The notes under the pieces: model-generated | Database searches by the model: none | Seen by the model: the letters and a program-made list of their open reading frames with translations, nothing else | Told to the model about the DNA's origin: nothing | Shown: in pieces, positions 34,918-43,559 of the stretch | How the letters are laid out: every line of letters begins with the position of its first letter | How positions within the stretch are numbered: the first letter of the stretch is position 1 | Position numbers and translations under genes: made by a program | Origin: DASUDX01 sp036275365 | GTDB lineage: Bacteria; Pseudomonadota; Gammaproteobacteria; Nevskiales; Nevskiaceae | NCBI GenBank assembly: GCA_036275365.1 | Contig: DASUDX010000047.1 | Coordinates: 35,413-99,412 of the forward strand | Direction of reading: 5' to 3' | DNA: 64,000 nt

Positions 34918-35190
34918 CTACTGCCCGCTGCTGCCGGTGTTGAAGCTCTCGCGCTCGAACTGCACCGGGATCGGGTGACGGAAGCTGTTCACATAGCGCT
35001 CATAGATCGCATCCGCCACCTCCCCGGGCAGGGGCCGGGCGGTGCCCTGGGCGGCGTTGTTGCTGTTCTGCAGCTCGAGCCAGCGCTGGGTCTGCACCCC
35101 GATCTCCGGATTGGCGCGGGCCACCGGCTCGGCGGCCGACAGGCTGGCACTCACCAGCAGCAGAACAAGGACGGATGAACACTGGGACAT
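34918..35190 (-). CDS. DUF3613-type small exported protein of the tad locus
   Basis: A 90-residue protein with signal peptide (cleavage near LSA-AEP). The mature part has the family pattern TQRWLELQNSNNAAQGTARPLPGEVADAIYERYVNSFRHPIP. Such proteins occur in tad/Flp loci of gammaproteobacteria and beta relatives, with unknown function. It lies between tadD (12 bp) and tadG (20 bp) in the same direction, so a periplasmic role in pilus assembly is likely. Confidence 0.75.
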   Translation of the reverse strand: MSQCSSVLVLLLVSASLSAAEPVARANPEIGVQTQRWLELQNSNNAAQGTARPLPGEVADAIYERYVNSFRHPIPVQFERESFNTGSSGQ

Positions 35191-35202
35191 CGGACTCTCC
35201 GG

Positions 35203-35907
35203 TCAAGGGGTGGCCGGCCGCGCCGGCACACGGGGACGGCGGGCGCGCAGGGTCTGGGCCTGGTTGCGCAGGGTGGTGATCAGAGCATCGTCCATGCCGG
35301 CCTGCGCCGCCAGTCGCCGGGCTCCGGTCTCGTCGCCGGTGAGGAACAGCAGCACGATCAGATTGTTGCGGCTGCGGCTGTCCTCTGGATCGAGCTCGGC
35401 GGCGGTGGCCAGATGCACCAGCGCGCCTTCGGCGTCACCCTGCTGCATCAGCGCAAAGCCGAGATCGTTGCGCATGGCCACCGCCGTGGGCTTGCGCTCG
35501 ACGGCTGCGGCGAGCTGGCGGACGGCTTCGTCCGGGCGGCCGGCACTGGCCGCCAGCAGACCCAGGCCGTGGTAGGCCTCGGCTGCCAGCGAGCTGCGCA
35601 GCAGGCTCTCGTAGAGCCGGCGGGCCGCCGCCGACTGATTGAGCGAGCGGCGTGCCTCGGCCTCCAGCAGCACCAGGCTGCGGTCCTCATCGCCGCTGCG
35701 GCGGCGGTCCTCGATATGGGCGAGCGCCGCGTAGTACTGGCGGCGGTCGAGCATCGACTGGATCAGCTGCTGATGCAGCTGGCGCGCATCGGCGGGACTG
35801 CTGGCCACCGGCCCCGGCTCGGTGGACTGGCGCTGCGGCCCGCTGCAGGCGGCAAGGCCGCTCAGGACCAGTACGAAACCAAGCAGGGAGAGCAGGCGCC
35901 GGGACAT
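35203..35907 (-). CDS. tadD: TadD-like TPR lipoprotein
   Basis: A 234-residue lipoprotein (lipobox LAAC, Cys21) with tetratricopeptide repeats across about 60-200, for example AAEAYHGLGLLAASAGRPDEAV and VAMRNDLGFALMQQGDAEGAL. TadD acts as the pilotin-like factor for the RcpA secretin. It starts 3 bases after the tadC stop on the leftward strand. Confidence 0.9.
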   Translation of the reverse strand: MSRRLLSLLGFVLVLSGLAACSGPQRQSTEPGPVASSPADARQLHQQLIQSMLDRRQYYAALAHIEDRRRSGDEDRSLVLLEAEARRSLNQSAAARRLYESLLRSSLAAEAYHGLGLLAASAGRPDEAVRQLAAAVERKPTAVAMRNDLGFALMQQGDAEGALVHLATAAELDPEDSRSRNNLIVLLFLTGDETGARRLAAQAGMDDALITTLRNQAQTLRARRPRVPARPATP

Positions 35908-35909
35908 GG

Positions 35910-36869
35910 TCAGCGTGCCCCGCTGTTGACATCGGCCAGCGCGGCGATGATCGAGACGAAGGCCGGACCGGCGACGAAGATCAGCAGCGCCGGGAAGAAG
36001 AAGGCGACCATCACCACGGTCATCCGACCGGACATCAGGTTCACCTTCTCGCGCAGCGTCAGCTGGCGGCGCTCCTCCATTACCGAGAGGGTTTCCAGCA
36101 GCGGCTCGCGGACCTCACCGCCGTAGCGGTCCACCTGGCGCAGGATGGCCAGCACCCCGGTGAGATCGGGGACATCGAGCATGTCCCCGAGCTTCTTCAG
36201 CACCTCGGCGGTATCCCCACCAGCCTCGAGGCTCTTGAGCACGATCTCGAACTCGCGGCCCAGCTCCGGCAGCACCCCGCGGCCCTCGCGCACCAGGCTG
36301 GCGATCGCCTGGCGGGTGGAGAGCCCCGCCTCGAACAGCAGCACCAGCAGATGGATGAACAGCGGCACCTCGCCGTGGACCCGGCGCTGGCGCTCGCTGG
36401 CCGCGGCGCGCAACAGCAGGCGCGGCAGCAGAATGCCGAGCAGGACTGCGCCGACCAGATAGAGCAGCGGCAGCGGACCGAAGCGTGCCCGCTCCGGCAG
36501 CAGCGCCAGCAGGAAACCGGTGAGGATCGCCAGCAGCACCGGGGCGATCACATGGGCGAGGTAGTAGAGCTGGCGGGCGCGCGGACTGCGCCAGCCCGCA
36601 CGCATCAGCAGCTGCGGGCTCTCCTCGCGGGTATCGATGAGGTCCTCGAGCTTCTCGCCGCCGCGGGCCATGCCCTCGAGCAGCACCCCGGCCCCCTCGA
36701 CCGCCTCGGCCGCCTCGGCGCCATCGCCCTGGAAGCGGCGGATCGCCTGGCGCTGGTCGCGGGCACCTCCCCACAGCAGCACCAGTGCGGCCAGGGCCAC
36801 ACCGGCCAGTACCAGCGTGGCGGCAATCACCAGGGCGAACAGGGCCGGAGGCAGGCTCATGCTAGGCAT
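35910..36869 (-). CDS. tadC: TadC inner-membrane platform protein
   Basis: A 319-residue type II secretion F-domain protein. Helices at the N-terminus (FALVIAATLVLAGVALAALVLLW), near 125-165 and at the C-terminus surround the cytoplasmic F domain (HLLVLLFEAGLSTRQAIASL and LTGVLAILRQVDRYGGEVREPLLETLS). With TadB it forms the platform for pilus assembly. The ATG at 36869 overlaps the tadB stop; the in-frame ATG at 36860 has better spacing from GAGGGGG and may be the true start. Confidence 0.93.
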   Translation of the reverse strand: MPSMSLPPALFALVIAATLVLAGVALAALVLLWGGARDQRQAIRRFQGDGAEAAEAVEGAGVLLEGMARGGEKLEDLIDTREESPQLLMRAGWRSPRARQLYYLAHVIAPVLLAILTGFLLALLPERARFGPLPLLYLVGAVLLGILLPRLLLRAAASERQRRVHGEVPLFIHLLVLLFEAGLSTRQAIASLVREGRGVLPELGREFEIVLKSLEAGGDTAEVLKKLGDMLDVPDLTGVLAILRQVDRYGGEVREPLLETLSVMEERRQLTLREKVNLMSGRMTVVMVAFFFPALLIFVAGPAFVSIIAALADVNSGAR

Positions 36870-37785
36870 CCCCCTCGTCGGTGCTGCGCATCATCCGGTA
36901 GATCACCAGCACGCCCACCACCTGCAGGGCCACCGCGGCGGCGAGCGTCAGGCGCCCGCTGAGCGTCTCTAGGATCTGCTGGTAGTAGCCACGGTTCTGC
37001 ACATAGATGAACAGCGTCACCACCGCCGGGATCACTGCCAGCACGAAGGCCGAGAAGCGGGTCTCGGCGGTCAGGGCCCGGAGCTCGCGCTGCGCGGAGT
37101 CGCGGGCGCGGATGGCCTGGATCAGGCTCTTCAGCACATTGCGCAGCGATCCGCCGTACTTGCGGTTGATGCTGGAGGCCAGGGCCATCACCTTCAGATC
37201 ACGCAGCTGGTGGATGTCCGCCGCCTCGGCCAGCACCGCCTCGATCGGTGCGCCCAGCCGCACCTGGCGGGTGATCGACAGGAACAGGGTGCGCAGCGGC
37301 TCGGGCGACTCCCGCGCCGCATGGCTGAAGGCCTCCTCCAGCGTGTTGCCGGCCGACATCACCCGCATCGCGCTTTCCAGGAAGGCGGGCAGCTGCTCGA
37401 TGATGCGGGCGCGCCGGCGCGCGGCCTGGCGGGTCAGCACGGCGAAGCCGGTGGCCAGCAGGATGCCGATCGCCCACAGCCCGGCGAACAGGCCCAGGGC
37501 CAGCAGAATGACCGGCACCAGCAGCGCCAGCACCAGCAGGATGCGCTGCACTGCACCCGGCTCGATTTCCGAGCCCGAGCGCCACAGCACATGGCAGACC
37601 GCCCGCAGCAGCGGGTTGTGGATCTGGGCGTCGCGGCTGACATAGGTGCCGGCCAGGCGCTCCTCGCCCTCGCGCAGGCGCATCAGCACCGCCTCGCGCT
37701 TCTGCCGCTGGTTGGCGTAGGACAGCAGGGCCACCGACAGCAGCGCCATCACCACCGTGACCAGCAGCAGGAGGAGGATGGTCAT
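36862..37785 (-). CDS. tadB: TadB inner-membrane platform protein
   Basis: A 307-residue F-domain protein and partner of TadC. An N-terminal helix, a pair near 90-130 and C-terminal helices (FVLAVIPAVVTLFIYVQNRGYY and LAAAVALQVVGVLVIYRMM) frame the motif FLESAMRVMSAGNTLEEAFSHAA and the block RKYGGSLRNVLKSLIQAIRARDS. It is coupled by ATGA overlap to the upstream ATPase gene. Confidence 0.93.
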   Translation of the reverse strand: MTILLLLLVTVVMALLSVALLSYANQRQKREAVLMRLREGEERLAGTYVSRDAQIHNPLLRAVCHVLWRSGSEIEPGAVQRILLVLALLVPVILLALGLFAGLWAIGILLATGFAVLTRQAARRRARIIEQLPAFLESAMRVMSAGNTLEEAFSHAARESPEPLRTLFLSITRQVRLGAPIEAVLAEAADIHQLRDLKVMALASSINRKYGGSLRNVLKSLIQAIRARDSAQRELRALTAETRFSAFVLAVIPAVVTLFIYVQNRGYYQQILETLSGRLTLAAAVALQVVGVLVIYRMMRSTDEGDA

Positions 37786-39002
37786 GGACGGACCGCTCCC
37801 AGATCCCGATAGCGGCCCTGCTCCGGCTCATAACGGAAGCGCTCGTGCAGACGCAGCTCGCCTGCGGACAGACCCAGCACCTCCACCACCGAGAGCAGGC
37901 GCCGCTCGCCACCGGGCAGACGCGAGACATGCACCAGCAGCTGCAGGGCGCTGGCCACCTGGCCGAGGAAGGTGGATTCGCTGCCACTGAAGCCGGCGAA
38001 GCCGGCCAGCAGCTGCAGCCGGTGGATGGCATCGCGCGGGCTGTTGGCGTGCAGCGTGGTCATCGAGCCGTCGTGGCCGGTGTTCATCGCCTGCAGCATG
38101 TCCAGCACCTCATCGCCGCGGACCTCGCCGACCACGATGCGATCCGGGCGCATGCGCAGGGCATTGCGGACCAGATCGCGGGCGGTGACCGCGCGGGCGC
38201 CTTCGAGATTGGGCGGACGGGTCTCCAGCCGCACCACATGCTCATGATCCAGCCGCAGCTCGGCGGCGTCCTCCACGGTGATGACGCGCTCGCCACCGGG
38301 AATCCACTGGCTGAGCAGATTCAGGAAGGTGGTCTTGCCCGAGCCGGTACCGCCCACCACCATCAGATTGCAGCGGCTGCGGACGCGCTCCTGCAGGTAG
38401 TCGAGCACCTCGCGGCTCACGCTGCCCAGGCGGATCAGATCCTCGGCGCTGAGCGCGGTCTTGCGGAACTTGCGGATCGACAGGCAGGGGCCGTCGAGCG
38501 CGATCGGCGGAATGATCGCGTTGACCCGCGAACCGTCGGCCAGGCGGGCGTCCACCATCGGCGTGGATTCGTCGACCCGCCGGCCCAGCGGCGCGAGGAT
38601 GCGCTGGATCACCCTCACCACATGGGCATCGTTGAGAAAGCGCGCCGGATAGGTGGAGAGCAGACCCTCGCGCTCGATGAAGACCCGGTTGGGGCCGTTG
38701 ACCACGATGTCGTTGACGCTGTCGTCCTCGATCAGGGTCTGCAGCGGGCCATAGCCCACCAGCTCGTCGCGCGCGTCGCGGGCCAGCCACTCGGCCTCGC
38801 GGCTGTTGACCGGCAGACGCTGGGCCAGGATGTACTGGCGCACATGCTCGTTGACGAAGCGCTCGACCTTGGGTGCATCCCAGTGCTCGATATCGAGATT
38901 GCGCTCCTCGATCAGCGCAATCAGGCTGCGGTGCAGGGTGGTCTTGAGCTGCTGGTAGTGGTCGCTCAGCCGGAAGCGGGCGAGCTGTTCCGGACTGTTC
39001 AT
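37782..39002 (-). CDS. cpaF: TadA/CpaF secretion ATPase of the Flp pilus
   Basis: A 406-residue hexameric ATPase starting at the ATG at 39002. Walker A is VVGGTGSGKTTFLN, and the Asp box and His box regions (ERVITVEDAAELRLDHEHVVRLETRPPN, TGHDGSMTTLHANSPRDA) are intact. It drives Flp pilus extension and, in some species, retraction. The start is 5 bases after the cpaE stop, and the stop overlaps the tadB start. Confidence 0.96.
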   Translation of the reverse strand: MNSPEQLARFRLSDHYQQLKTTLHRSLIALIEERNLDIEHWDAPKVERFVNEHVRQYILAQRLPVNSREAEWLARDARDELVGYGPLQTLIEDDSVNDIVVNGPNRVFIEREGLLSTYPARFLNDAHVVRVIQRILAPLGRRVDESTPMVDARLADGSRVNAIIPPIALDGPCLSIRKFRKTALSAEDLIRLGSVSREVLDYLQERVRSRCNLMVVGGTGSGKTTFLNLLSQWIPGGERVITVEDAAELRLDHEHVVRLETRPPNLEGARAVTARDLVRNALRMRPDRIVVGEVRGDEVLDMLQAMNTGHDGSMTTLHANSPRDAIHRLQLLAGFAGFSGSESTFLGQVASALQLLVHVSRLPGGERRLLSVVEVLGLSAGELRLHERFRYEPEQGRYRDLGAVRP

Positions 39003-39006
39003 CGGA

Positions 39007-40197
39007 TCAACCCAGCAGCTTCGCCAGCCAGCCGCCCTCGCTGCGGATCGCCGGCTGCCGCTCGCCGCTGAGCAGGGCCTCGGCGAGACGGCGGCAGTCG
39101 GTGCAGAAGGGATCCTTGGGCGCGAGGGTGAACAGCGGCTCGCCCGCATTCATCGACTGGATGCGATGGGTGGACTGGGTGGCGAGGGTGGCCACCAGCG
39201 GCAGATCCAGCAGCTCGGCAAGATTCTCCGGCTCCAGTCCGAGCTGGCGCCGGTAGTTGTCGACCACCAGGCCGGCATGGTCGAGCGGGGTGTCGTCCAG
39301 CCGCAGCGCCCGCAGCAGATGCTTGTTGTGCCGGGATTTGAGGATCGACTGATCCGACAGCAGCAGACAGCGCTCGGACTGGCCGACCAGCCCGCGCAGC
39401 AGCTCGATCGGCAGATGGCCATCGGCGGTGACCACCACCTGTGCAAACAGCCCGCGCAGGATGCTCACCAGCTTGAGCAGCTCATCGGGGTCGAGCAGCG
39501 GGCGGCCGAGCAGATCCTCGGGCAGGCCGATCACATACAGGCCGCTGGGATGGCGGGGAAACGCGGTGTCGACCAGGGTCTGGTCACAGCGGGCAACATC
39601 GTTGACCGCGTCCAGCAGGCTGTAGCCGGCGTTGAGATTGAGAAAGACATGGGCCGCGCCAGGGGGCGAGGCGAGATCGATCAGCAGGGTGCGCTCGGCG
39701 CTGGCGGCGCGCTCGGCCAGCGCCAGCGCCAGGTGCTCGCCGAGGAAGGCGATGCCATCGTAGGGATGCCCGGAGAACAGGGTGAACAGCTTGCCCTGCC
39801 GCCGGCTGGACGCGACGCTCACAGCGGCGCTGCGCCGCAGCAGCTTGCCCATCAGGGCCGCCACATTGGCGTCGTCGCGCTGGAGCACGAAGAAGTCGCG
39901 GGCGCCGGCGCGCATCGCCGAGAGCATCAGCTCGGTATCGCCGCTCTCCCCCAGCCCCACCACCGGCAGCTCCGGCAGCCGTTCGGACAGCCGCTCCAGC
40001 CACTGGGACTGGCGCGCCGTCTCCCCGCGGCTGAACTGGAAGCCGACCAGATCGACGCGGCCGGCGGCCTGCACCTGGCTGACCAGATCCTCGACATCGA
40101 GCGGGCGCAGCAGCGAGACCTCCAGCCCCTGCACCGCGTTCTGCAGCCAGTTGGCATAGACCGGGTCGTCCGCCACCACCAGGGCCTGGGTCTTCAC
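39007..40197 (-). CDS. cpaE: TadZ/CpaE localisation protein with degenerate Walker A
   Basis: A 396-residue protein with an N-terminal receiver-like domain (about 1-125) and a C-terminal MinD/ParA-fold domain. The Walker A loop (KGGxGKT in the family) reads FSGHPYDGIAF and lacks the lysine; the RTLLIDLASPPGAAH strand and the switch region are still recognisable. TadZ marks the polar site for pilus assembly. GTG at 40197, preceded by GAGG that overlaps the rcpA stop, is preferred to GTG at 40203. Confidence 0.87.
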   Translation of the reverse strand: MKTQALVVADDPVYANWLQNAVQGLEVSLLRPLDVEDLVSQVQAAGRVDLVGFQFSRGETARQSQWLERLSERLPELPVVGLGESGDTELMLSAMRAGARDFFVLQRDDANVAALMGKLLRRSAAVSVASSRRQGKLFTLFSGHPYDGIAFLGEHLALALAERAASAERTLLIDLASPPGAAHVFLNLNAGYSLLDAVNDVARCDQTLVDTAFPRHPSGLYVIGLPEDLLGRPLLDPDELLKLVSILRGLFAQVVVTADGHLPIELLRGLVGQSERCLLLSDQSILKSRHNKHLLRALRLDDTPLDHAGLVVDNYRRQLGLEPENLAELLDLPLVATLATQSTHRIQSMNAGEPLFTLAPKDPFCTDCRRLAEALLSGERQPAIRSEGGWLAKLLG

Positions 40198-40204
40198 GGG
40201 CACC

Positions 40205-41572
40205 TCAGCGGCTGAAGCCGAACTGGGCCTCGTTGAAGGCCCCCTGCTCCTCGAAGAAGAGCTGGCTGAATCCGGGCGAATAGTCGTCGTAGTTGGCGCC
40301 GGGCAGCTCGGGCAGGCGGGCCTGGCGCGCCAGCGGCCGGACCAGCCGCGGCGTCACCACCATGATCAGCTCCTTCTCGTCACGGGCATTGCTGGTGGAG
40401 CGGAAGAAGGCACCGAGGATCGGGATGTTGCCGAGCCAGGGCACCTTGTTGACATTGGCCAGCAGGGTGCGGCTGACCAGCCCGGAGATCACGAAGGTCT
40501 CGCCATCGCCCAGTTCCACCGTGGTATCGGTACGGCGCACGGTCAGCGAGGGCACCGCAACGCCGCCGATCTGGATACCGGTGGAGAAGTCGAGATCGCT
40601 CACCTCCGGGGCCACCTTGAGCGAGATGCGGTTGCGCGAGAGCACCGTCGGGGTCAGCGACAGACGCACGCCGAACTCCTTGTACTGCACCGTCACCGAG
40701 CCACTGGTGCCCTGGGAAATCGGCACCGGGAACTCGCCACCGGCGAGGAAGCTCGCGGTCTGTCCGCTCTGGGCGGTGAGGCTGGGCTCGGCCAGCACGC
40801 GCGCCAGGCCACGGCCCTCGAGCAGGCTCAGCACCCCGAGCAGGCCGTTGCTGCGCTGGCCGTAGACCAGGTTGAAGGCGTTCTGCAGGGGGACGAATCC
40901 GGAGGAGCCGGTGAGGGTGATGACGCGGGTGGCCGGATCAGCGCTCACGCTGCCGACCGCCCCGGGTGAGCCGATGCCGCCGACCGTGTTGCCGGCCGCG
41001 CGGAACAGATTGAAGCCGAACTGCTGATCGATGCTGCGGCTGACCTCGGCGATGCGGATCTCGGTCATCACCTGGGTGTCTTCCAGCACCTCGCTGCGAT
41101 CGGCGGGCTTGCCCTCGGCAGGCGGGGTGGCCGCCAGCCGGGCGCGGCGATGGGCGAGCAGATTGGGCAGCCGCCCTTCGAGGCTGGTGCCGGTCTCGAT
41201 GCGGGCCTGGGCCAGCTCCGGGTCCAGGCTGGGCGGACGGCTGGGATCGCGCACCGCCACCACCCGCACCCGGTACTCGCGGGGCTGGCTGGCGCCGCGC
41301 GGCCAGACCAGCAGGCTGGTCAGGCCGATCTTGCGTCCGCTGACCAGAATCTCGCGGCCATTGATGACATTGACATCGGCGATGCTGGGCTCGCCGATGG
41401 CCACCCGCTGCACGCCGCCGCTCTCGCGGATCAGCTGATGGGTGCCGGCCTCCACCTCGAGCAGGGCCGGCTTGGCACTGGCCGTCGCACCGGGCAGCAG
41501 CACACCCAGCAGCAGAAGCGCGGGAGCGGCCTGCCGCATCACCCGCCGCACACCGGAGAACACGCTGTTCAT
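40205..41572 (-). CDS. rcpA: RcpA/CpaC outer-membrane secretin of the Flp pilus
   Basis: A 455-residue secretin from the ATG at 41572, with signal peptide (cleavage near ASA-KPA). The N-domain (GVQRVAIGEPSIADVNVINGREILVSG) is the pilus-type BON/STN-like domain, and the secretin core includes EPSLTAQSGQTASFLAGGEFPVP, TVELGDGETFVISGLVS and KVPWLGNIPILGAFFRS. It forms the outer-membrane channel through which the pilus passes. cpaB is upstream by 29 bp. Confidence 0.95.
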   Translation of the reverse strand: MNSVFSGVRRVMRQAAPALLLLGVLLPGATASAKPALLEVEAGTHQLIRESGGVQRVAIGEPSIADVNVINGREILVSGRKIGLTSLLVWPRGASQPREYRVRVVAVRDPSRPPSLDPELAQARIETGTSLEGRLPNLLAHRRARLAATPPAEGKPADRSEVLEDTQVMTEIRIAEVSRSIDQQFGFNLFRAAGNTVGGIGSPGAVGSVSADPATRVITLTGSSGFVPLQNAFNLVYGQRSNGLLGVLSLLEGRGLARVLAEPSLTAQSGQTASFLAGGEFPVPISQGTSGSVTVQYKEFGVRLSLTPTVLSRNRISLKVAPEVSDLDFSTGIQIGGVAVPSLTVRRTDTTVELGDGETFVISGLVSRTLLANVNKVPWLGNIPILGAFFRSTSNARDEKELIMVVTPRLVRPLARQARLPELPGANYDDYSPGFSQLFFEEQGAFNEAQFGFSR

Positions 41573-41600
41573 ATCGAAGGGCCTTGTGAGGCGGACGGGC

Positions 41601-42515
41601 TCAGGGAGTGACACTCTGCACCTCGGCACCACGATGGATCACCACCGGCGGCGGCGGCGGGGGTTTCTTCTCGGCCGGCGGCGGCGCCACTCTCGCCAGT
41701 TCCTCCAGGGTGATGGTCTGATCTGGCACCTTGCCGGCCTCGACCGCGGCCTTGGCCTCGGGGTTCAGCGGCAGCCCGCCGGGGGTGAGGCTGTCGGCGG
41801 CGGCCAGCTGATCCTCCCCGCTCTGACCATGCAGGGCCAGGCGCAGCTCGCCGCTGCTGGCACCGAGCATCAGGCGGGTGGTGTCGGCCTCGCGCACGGC
41901 GAGCACCGCGGTGCGGTTGCGCTTGTTGCTGTCCCGCCCGGCCGCCTGCTCGGCCTCGGTGAGGCCCTCCGGGCGGTCGATGATCTGCTCCTGGTAGGCG
42001 AGCACCCGCAGGTTGCGCAGCAGCACCCGCGCCTGGGGCTGGGCCCCACCCGCACGCAGATAGAGCAGCACATCGACGATGTCGCCCGGCCGCACGAAGC
42101 CGCCGACGCCGACCACATCGCTGACTTCCACCGATACCGCCTGGAAGCCCGGGGGAATCGAGCGGACCAGGATGTTGAGATCCTGGAAATAGCGCGAGGT
42201 CAGAGGGGCCCCGCCGTCGATATCCACCAGCGGCCGCTTGCCGACCACATCATCGACATTGGTGAAGTACTGCTTGGGCGCGATGGCCACCTCGACCAGC
42301 GCCACCGCGTCGCGCTCCACCGGCTTGTAGGCAGCCAGCGGCCGCAGGGCGACCACCGCCAGGGTCTTCGGGGCTTCGGCCTGGCGACGCGCCGCCTCTT
42401 CGGCCGCCTGGGCCTGTTCCGCATAGCGTCGGCTGACCTGGTAGCCGAGCAAGGCCAGCAGCACGGTCAGGATGACCGCGACCACCGCAATGGTTTTGAT
42501 GACCGAACTGCTCAT
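41601..42515 (-). CDS. cpaB: CpaB/RcpC Flp pilus assembly protein
   Basis: A 304-residue protein starting at the ATG at 42515. One N-terminal helix (TIAVVAVILTVLLALLGYQVS) is followed by an SAF domain (about 60-120, RDAVALVEVAIAPKQYF) and the RcpC domain (SIPPGFQAVSVEVSDVVGVGGFVRPGDIVDVLLYL). A Pro-rich tail (PPPAEKKPPPPPPV) ends the protein. It is thought to modulate the secretin. CATAAT, minus strand, at 42541-42546 lies 25 bases upstream and may give a secondary promoter. Confidence 0.93.
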   Translation of the reverse strand: MSSSVIKTIAVVAVILTVLLALLGYQVSRRYAEQAQAAEEAARRQAEAPKTLAVVALRPLAAYKPVERDAVALVEVAIAPKQYFTNVDDVVGKRPLVDIDGGAPLTSRYFQDLNILVRSIPPGFQAVSVEVSDVVGVGGFVRPGDIVDVLLYLRAGGAQPQARVLLRNLRVLAYQEQIIDRPEGLTEAEQAAGRDSNKRNRTAVLAVREADTTRLMLGASSGELRLALHGQSGEDQLAAADSLTPGGLPLNPEAKAAVEAGKVPDQTITLEELARVAPPPAEKKPPPPPPVVIHRGAEVQSVTP

Positions 42516-42621
42516 GCCCACTCCCTCTGTGCGCACCGTCATTATGGTGAAACCGGCGATCCCAGCCAGTCACCGCCCGGCAGGCGGCATTGTGGGGGTT
42601 CTCCGCCCCCATCGGATCGAC

Positions 42622-43188
42622 TCAGAGGCGGGCGACCGCCACCGCGGACAGGGCCTGGGGCAGCGGCGGCACCGGCCCGATCAGCGGCATCCGCACCACC
42701 GGGAACAGCTGATTGGCCCCGTTGGTCTCGAGATCGAACACCAGCCGCACCACCACCGCGCTGCCCTCGGCCGGGCAGCTGACGCCCGCCGGCAGGGTGC
42801 CGCTGGCGGCACCGTTCTCGCAGAAACTCACCGCCACCTTGCTGCCGCTGGCATCGCCCACCACCCGCTCCCGCTGCCGCTGGGGCAGCCAGCTCAGGCT
42901 GCTGGCGGCCACGCTGCGGGCGCGGGTGATCACCTGGGCATCGAAGGCCACGCGATCGTCCTGGGGCCGCACCGCCACCGCCGACTCGGCGGCTTCCTGA
43001 GCGGCATAGGTGATCGATTCCTTGAGGACGAAGATGTAGGAGAAGGCGATCACCCCGTACATCAGCAGAAACAGGATGGGGAAGGTGAAGGCGAACTCCA
43101 GCATCACCCCGCCGCGCGGCAGGCGGCCGCCCCCTGCTCCCGCCAGGGCGGGAGCCGAACCAGTCTTCAGGACAGGACGGGGCCGCAT
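42622..43188 (-). CDS. tadE: TadE-like pseudopilin
   Basis: A 188-residue pseudopilin. A basic leader ends at RGGVMLEF, which gives the prepilin-peptidase pattern G-(4 residues)-E-F, followed by the hydrophobic helix AFTFPILFLLMYGVIAFSYIFVL. The remainder is periplasmic with a Cys pair (Cys in SFCENG and GVSCPA). TadE-type proteins need processing by the TadV peptidase. It begins 12 bases after the flp stop. No separate tadF is present. Confidence 0.88.
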   Translation of the reverse strand: MRPRPVLKTGSAPALAGAGGGRLPRGGVMLEFAFTFPILFLLMYGVIAFSYIFVLKESITYAAQEAAESAVAVRPQDDRVAFDAQVITRARSVAASSLSWLPQRQRERVVGDASGSKVAVSFCENGAASGTLPAGVSCPAEGSAVVVRLVFDLETNGANQLFPVVRMPLIGPVPPLPQALSAVAVARL

Positions 43189-43200
43189 GATCGCGACCCC

Positions 43201-43401
43201 TTATTCGCCGGCGGGAACCGCCTCGGTGACCTCGGTCGCGACCGAGTTGAACAGGCCGCGCAGGCCCTCCTCATCGGAATCGCCGCTGACCAGGGTCAGC
43301 ACGGCAATCAGCGCCACGGCGATCAGCCCCACGATCAGTCCGTACTCCACCGCACTGGCACCTTCCTGGCGACGCGGGAGCGTCTTGAGCCGCTTCATCA
43401 T
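43201..43401 (-). CDS. flp: Flp/Fap major prepilin
   Basis: A 66-residue Flp prepilin. A basic leader ends in QEG-ASAVEY, a perfect prepilin-peptidase site with Glu at +5 and Tyr at +6, then YGLIVGLIAVALIAVLTLVSG, and a short acidic C-terminus. It polymerises into adhesive Flp pili. I start at the ATG at 43401 with GGAG/AGGA upstream; a GTG at 43410 is possible. It is the first gene of the operon, next to the promoter. Confidence 0.93.
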   Translation of the reverse strand: MMKRLKTLPRRQEGASAVEYGLIVGLIAVALIAVLTLVSGDSDEEGLRGLFNSVATEVTEAVPAGE

Positions 43402-43454
43402 GTCCTGCACTCCATGGGTCCGGGCCGCTCCAGGGGAGGAGCGGTTCGCGGGGC

Positions 43455-43484
43455 ACTATGGCGTCCGCCGGCGGACGCCGTCAA
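43455..43484 (-). promoter_or_regulatory. Promoter of the tad/Flp operon
   Basis: On the minus strand TTGACG (43479-43484) matches the -35 consensus at 5 of 6 and CATAGT (43455-43460) the -10 at 4 of 6, with an 18-bp spacer. The flp ATG lies about 50 bases downstream. The spacer is almost entirely a palindrome. Confidence 0.7.
43460..43479. promoter_or_regulatory. 20-bp perfect palindrome in the tad promoter spacer (operator candidate)
   Basis: GGCGTCCGCC followed directly by GGCGGACGCC is a perfect palindrome of two 10-bp half-sites lying exactly between the -35 and -10 hexamers of flp. A dimeric repressor or an activator that untwists the spacer could bind here. Confidence 0.6.
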
Positions 43485-43559
43485 AGCGGCCTGATACCCG
43501 ATTCGCTACCGCTCATCGGCTACAGTCGAAGGCATGAACTGTTCCCGCCCCCCGACCCG

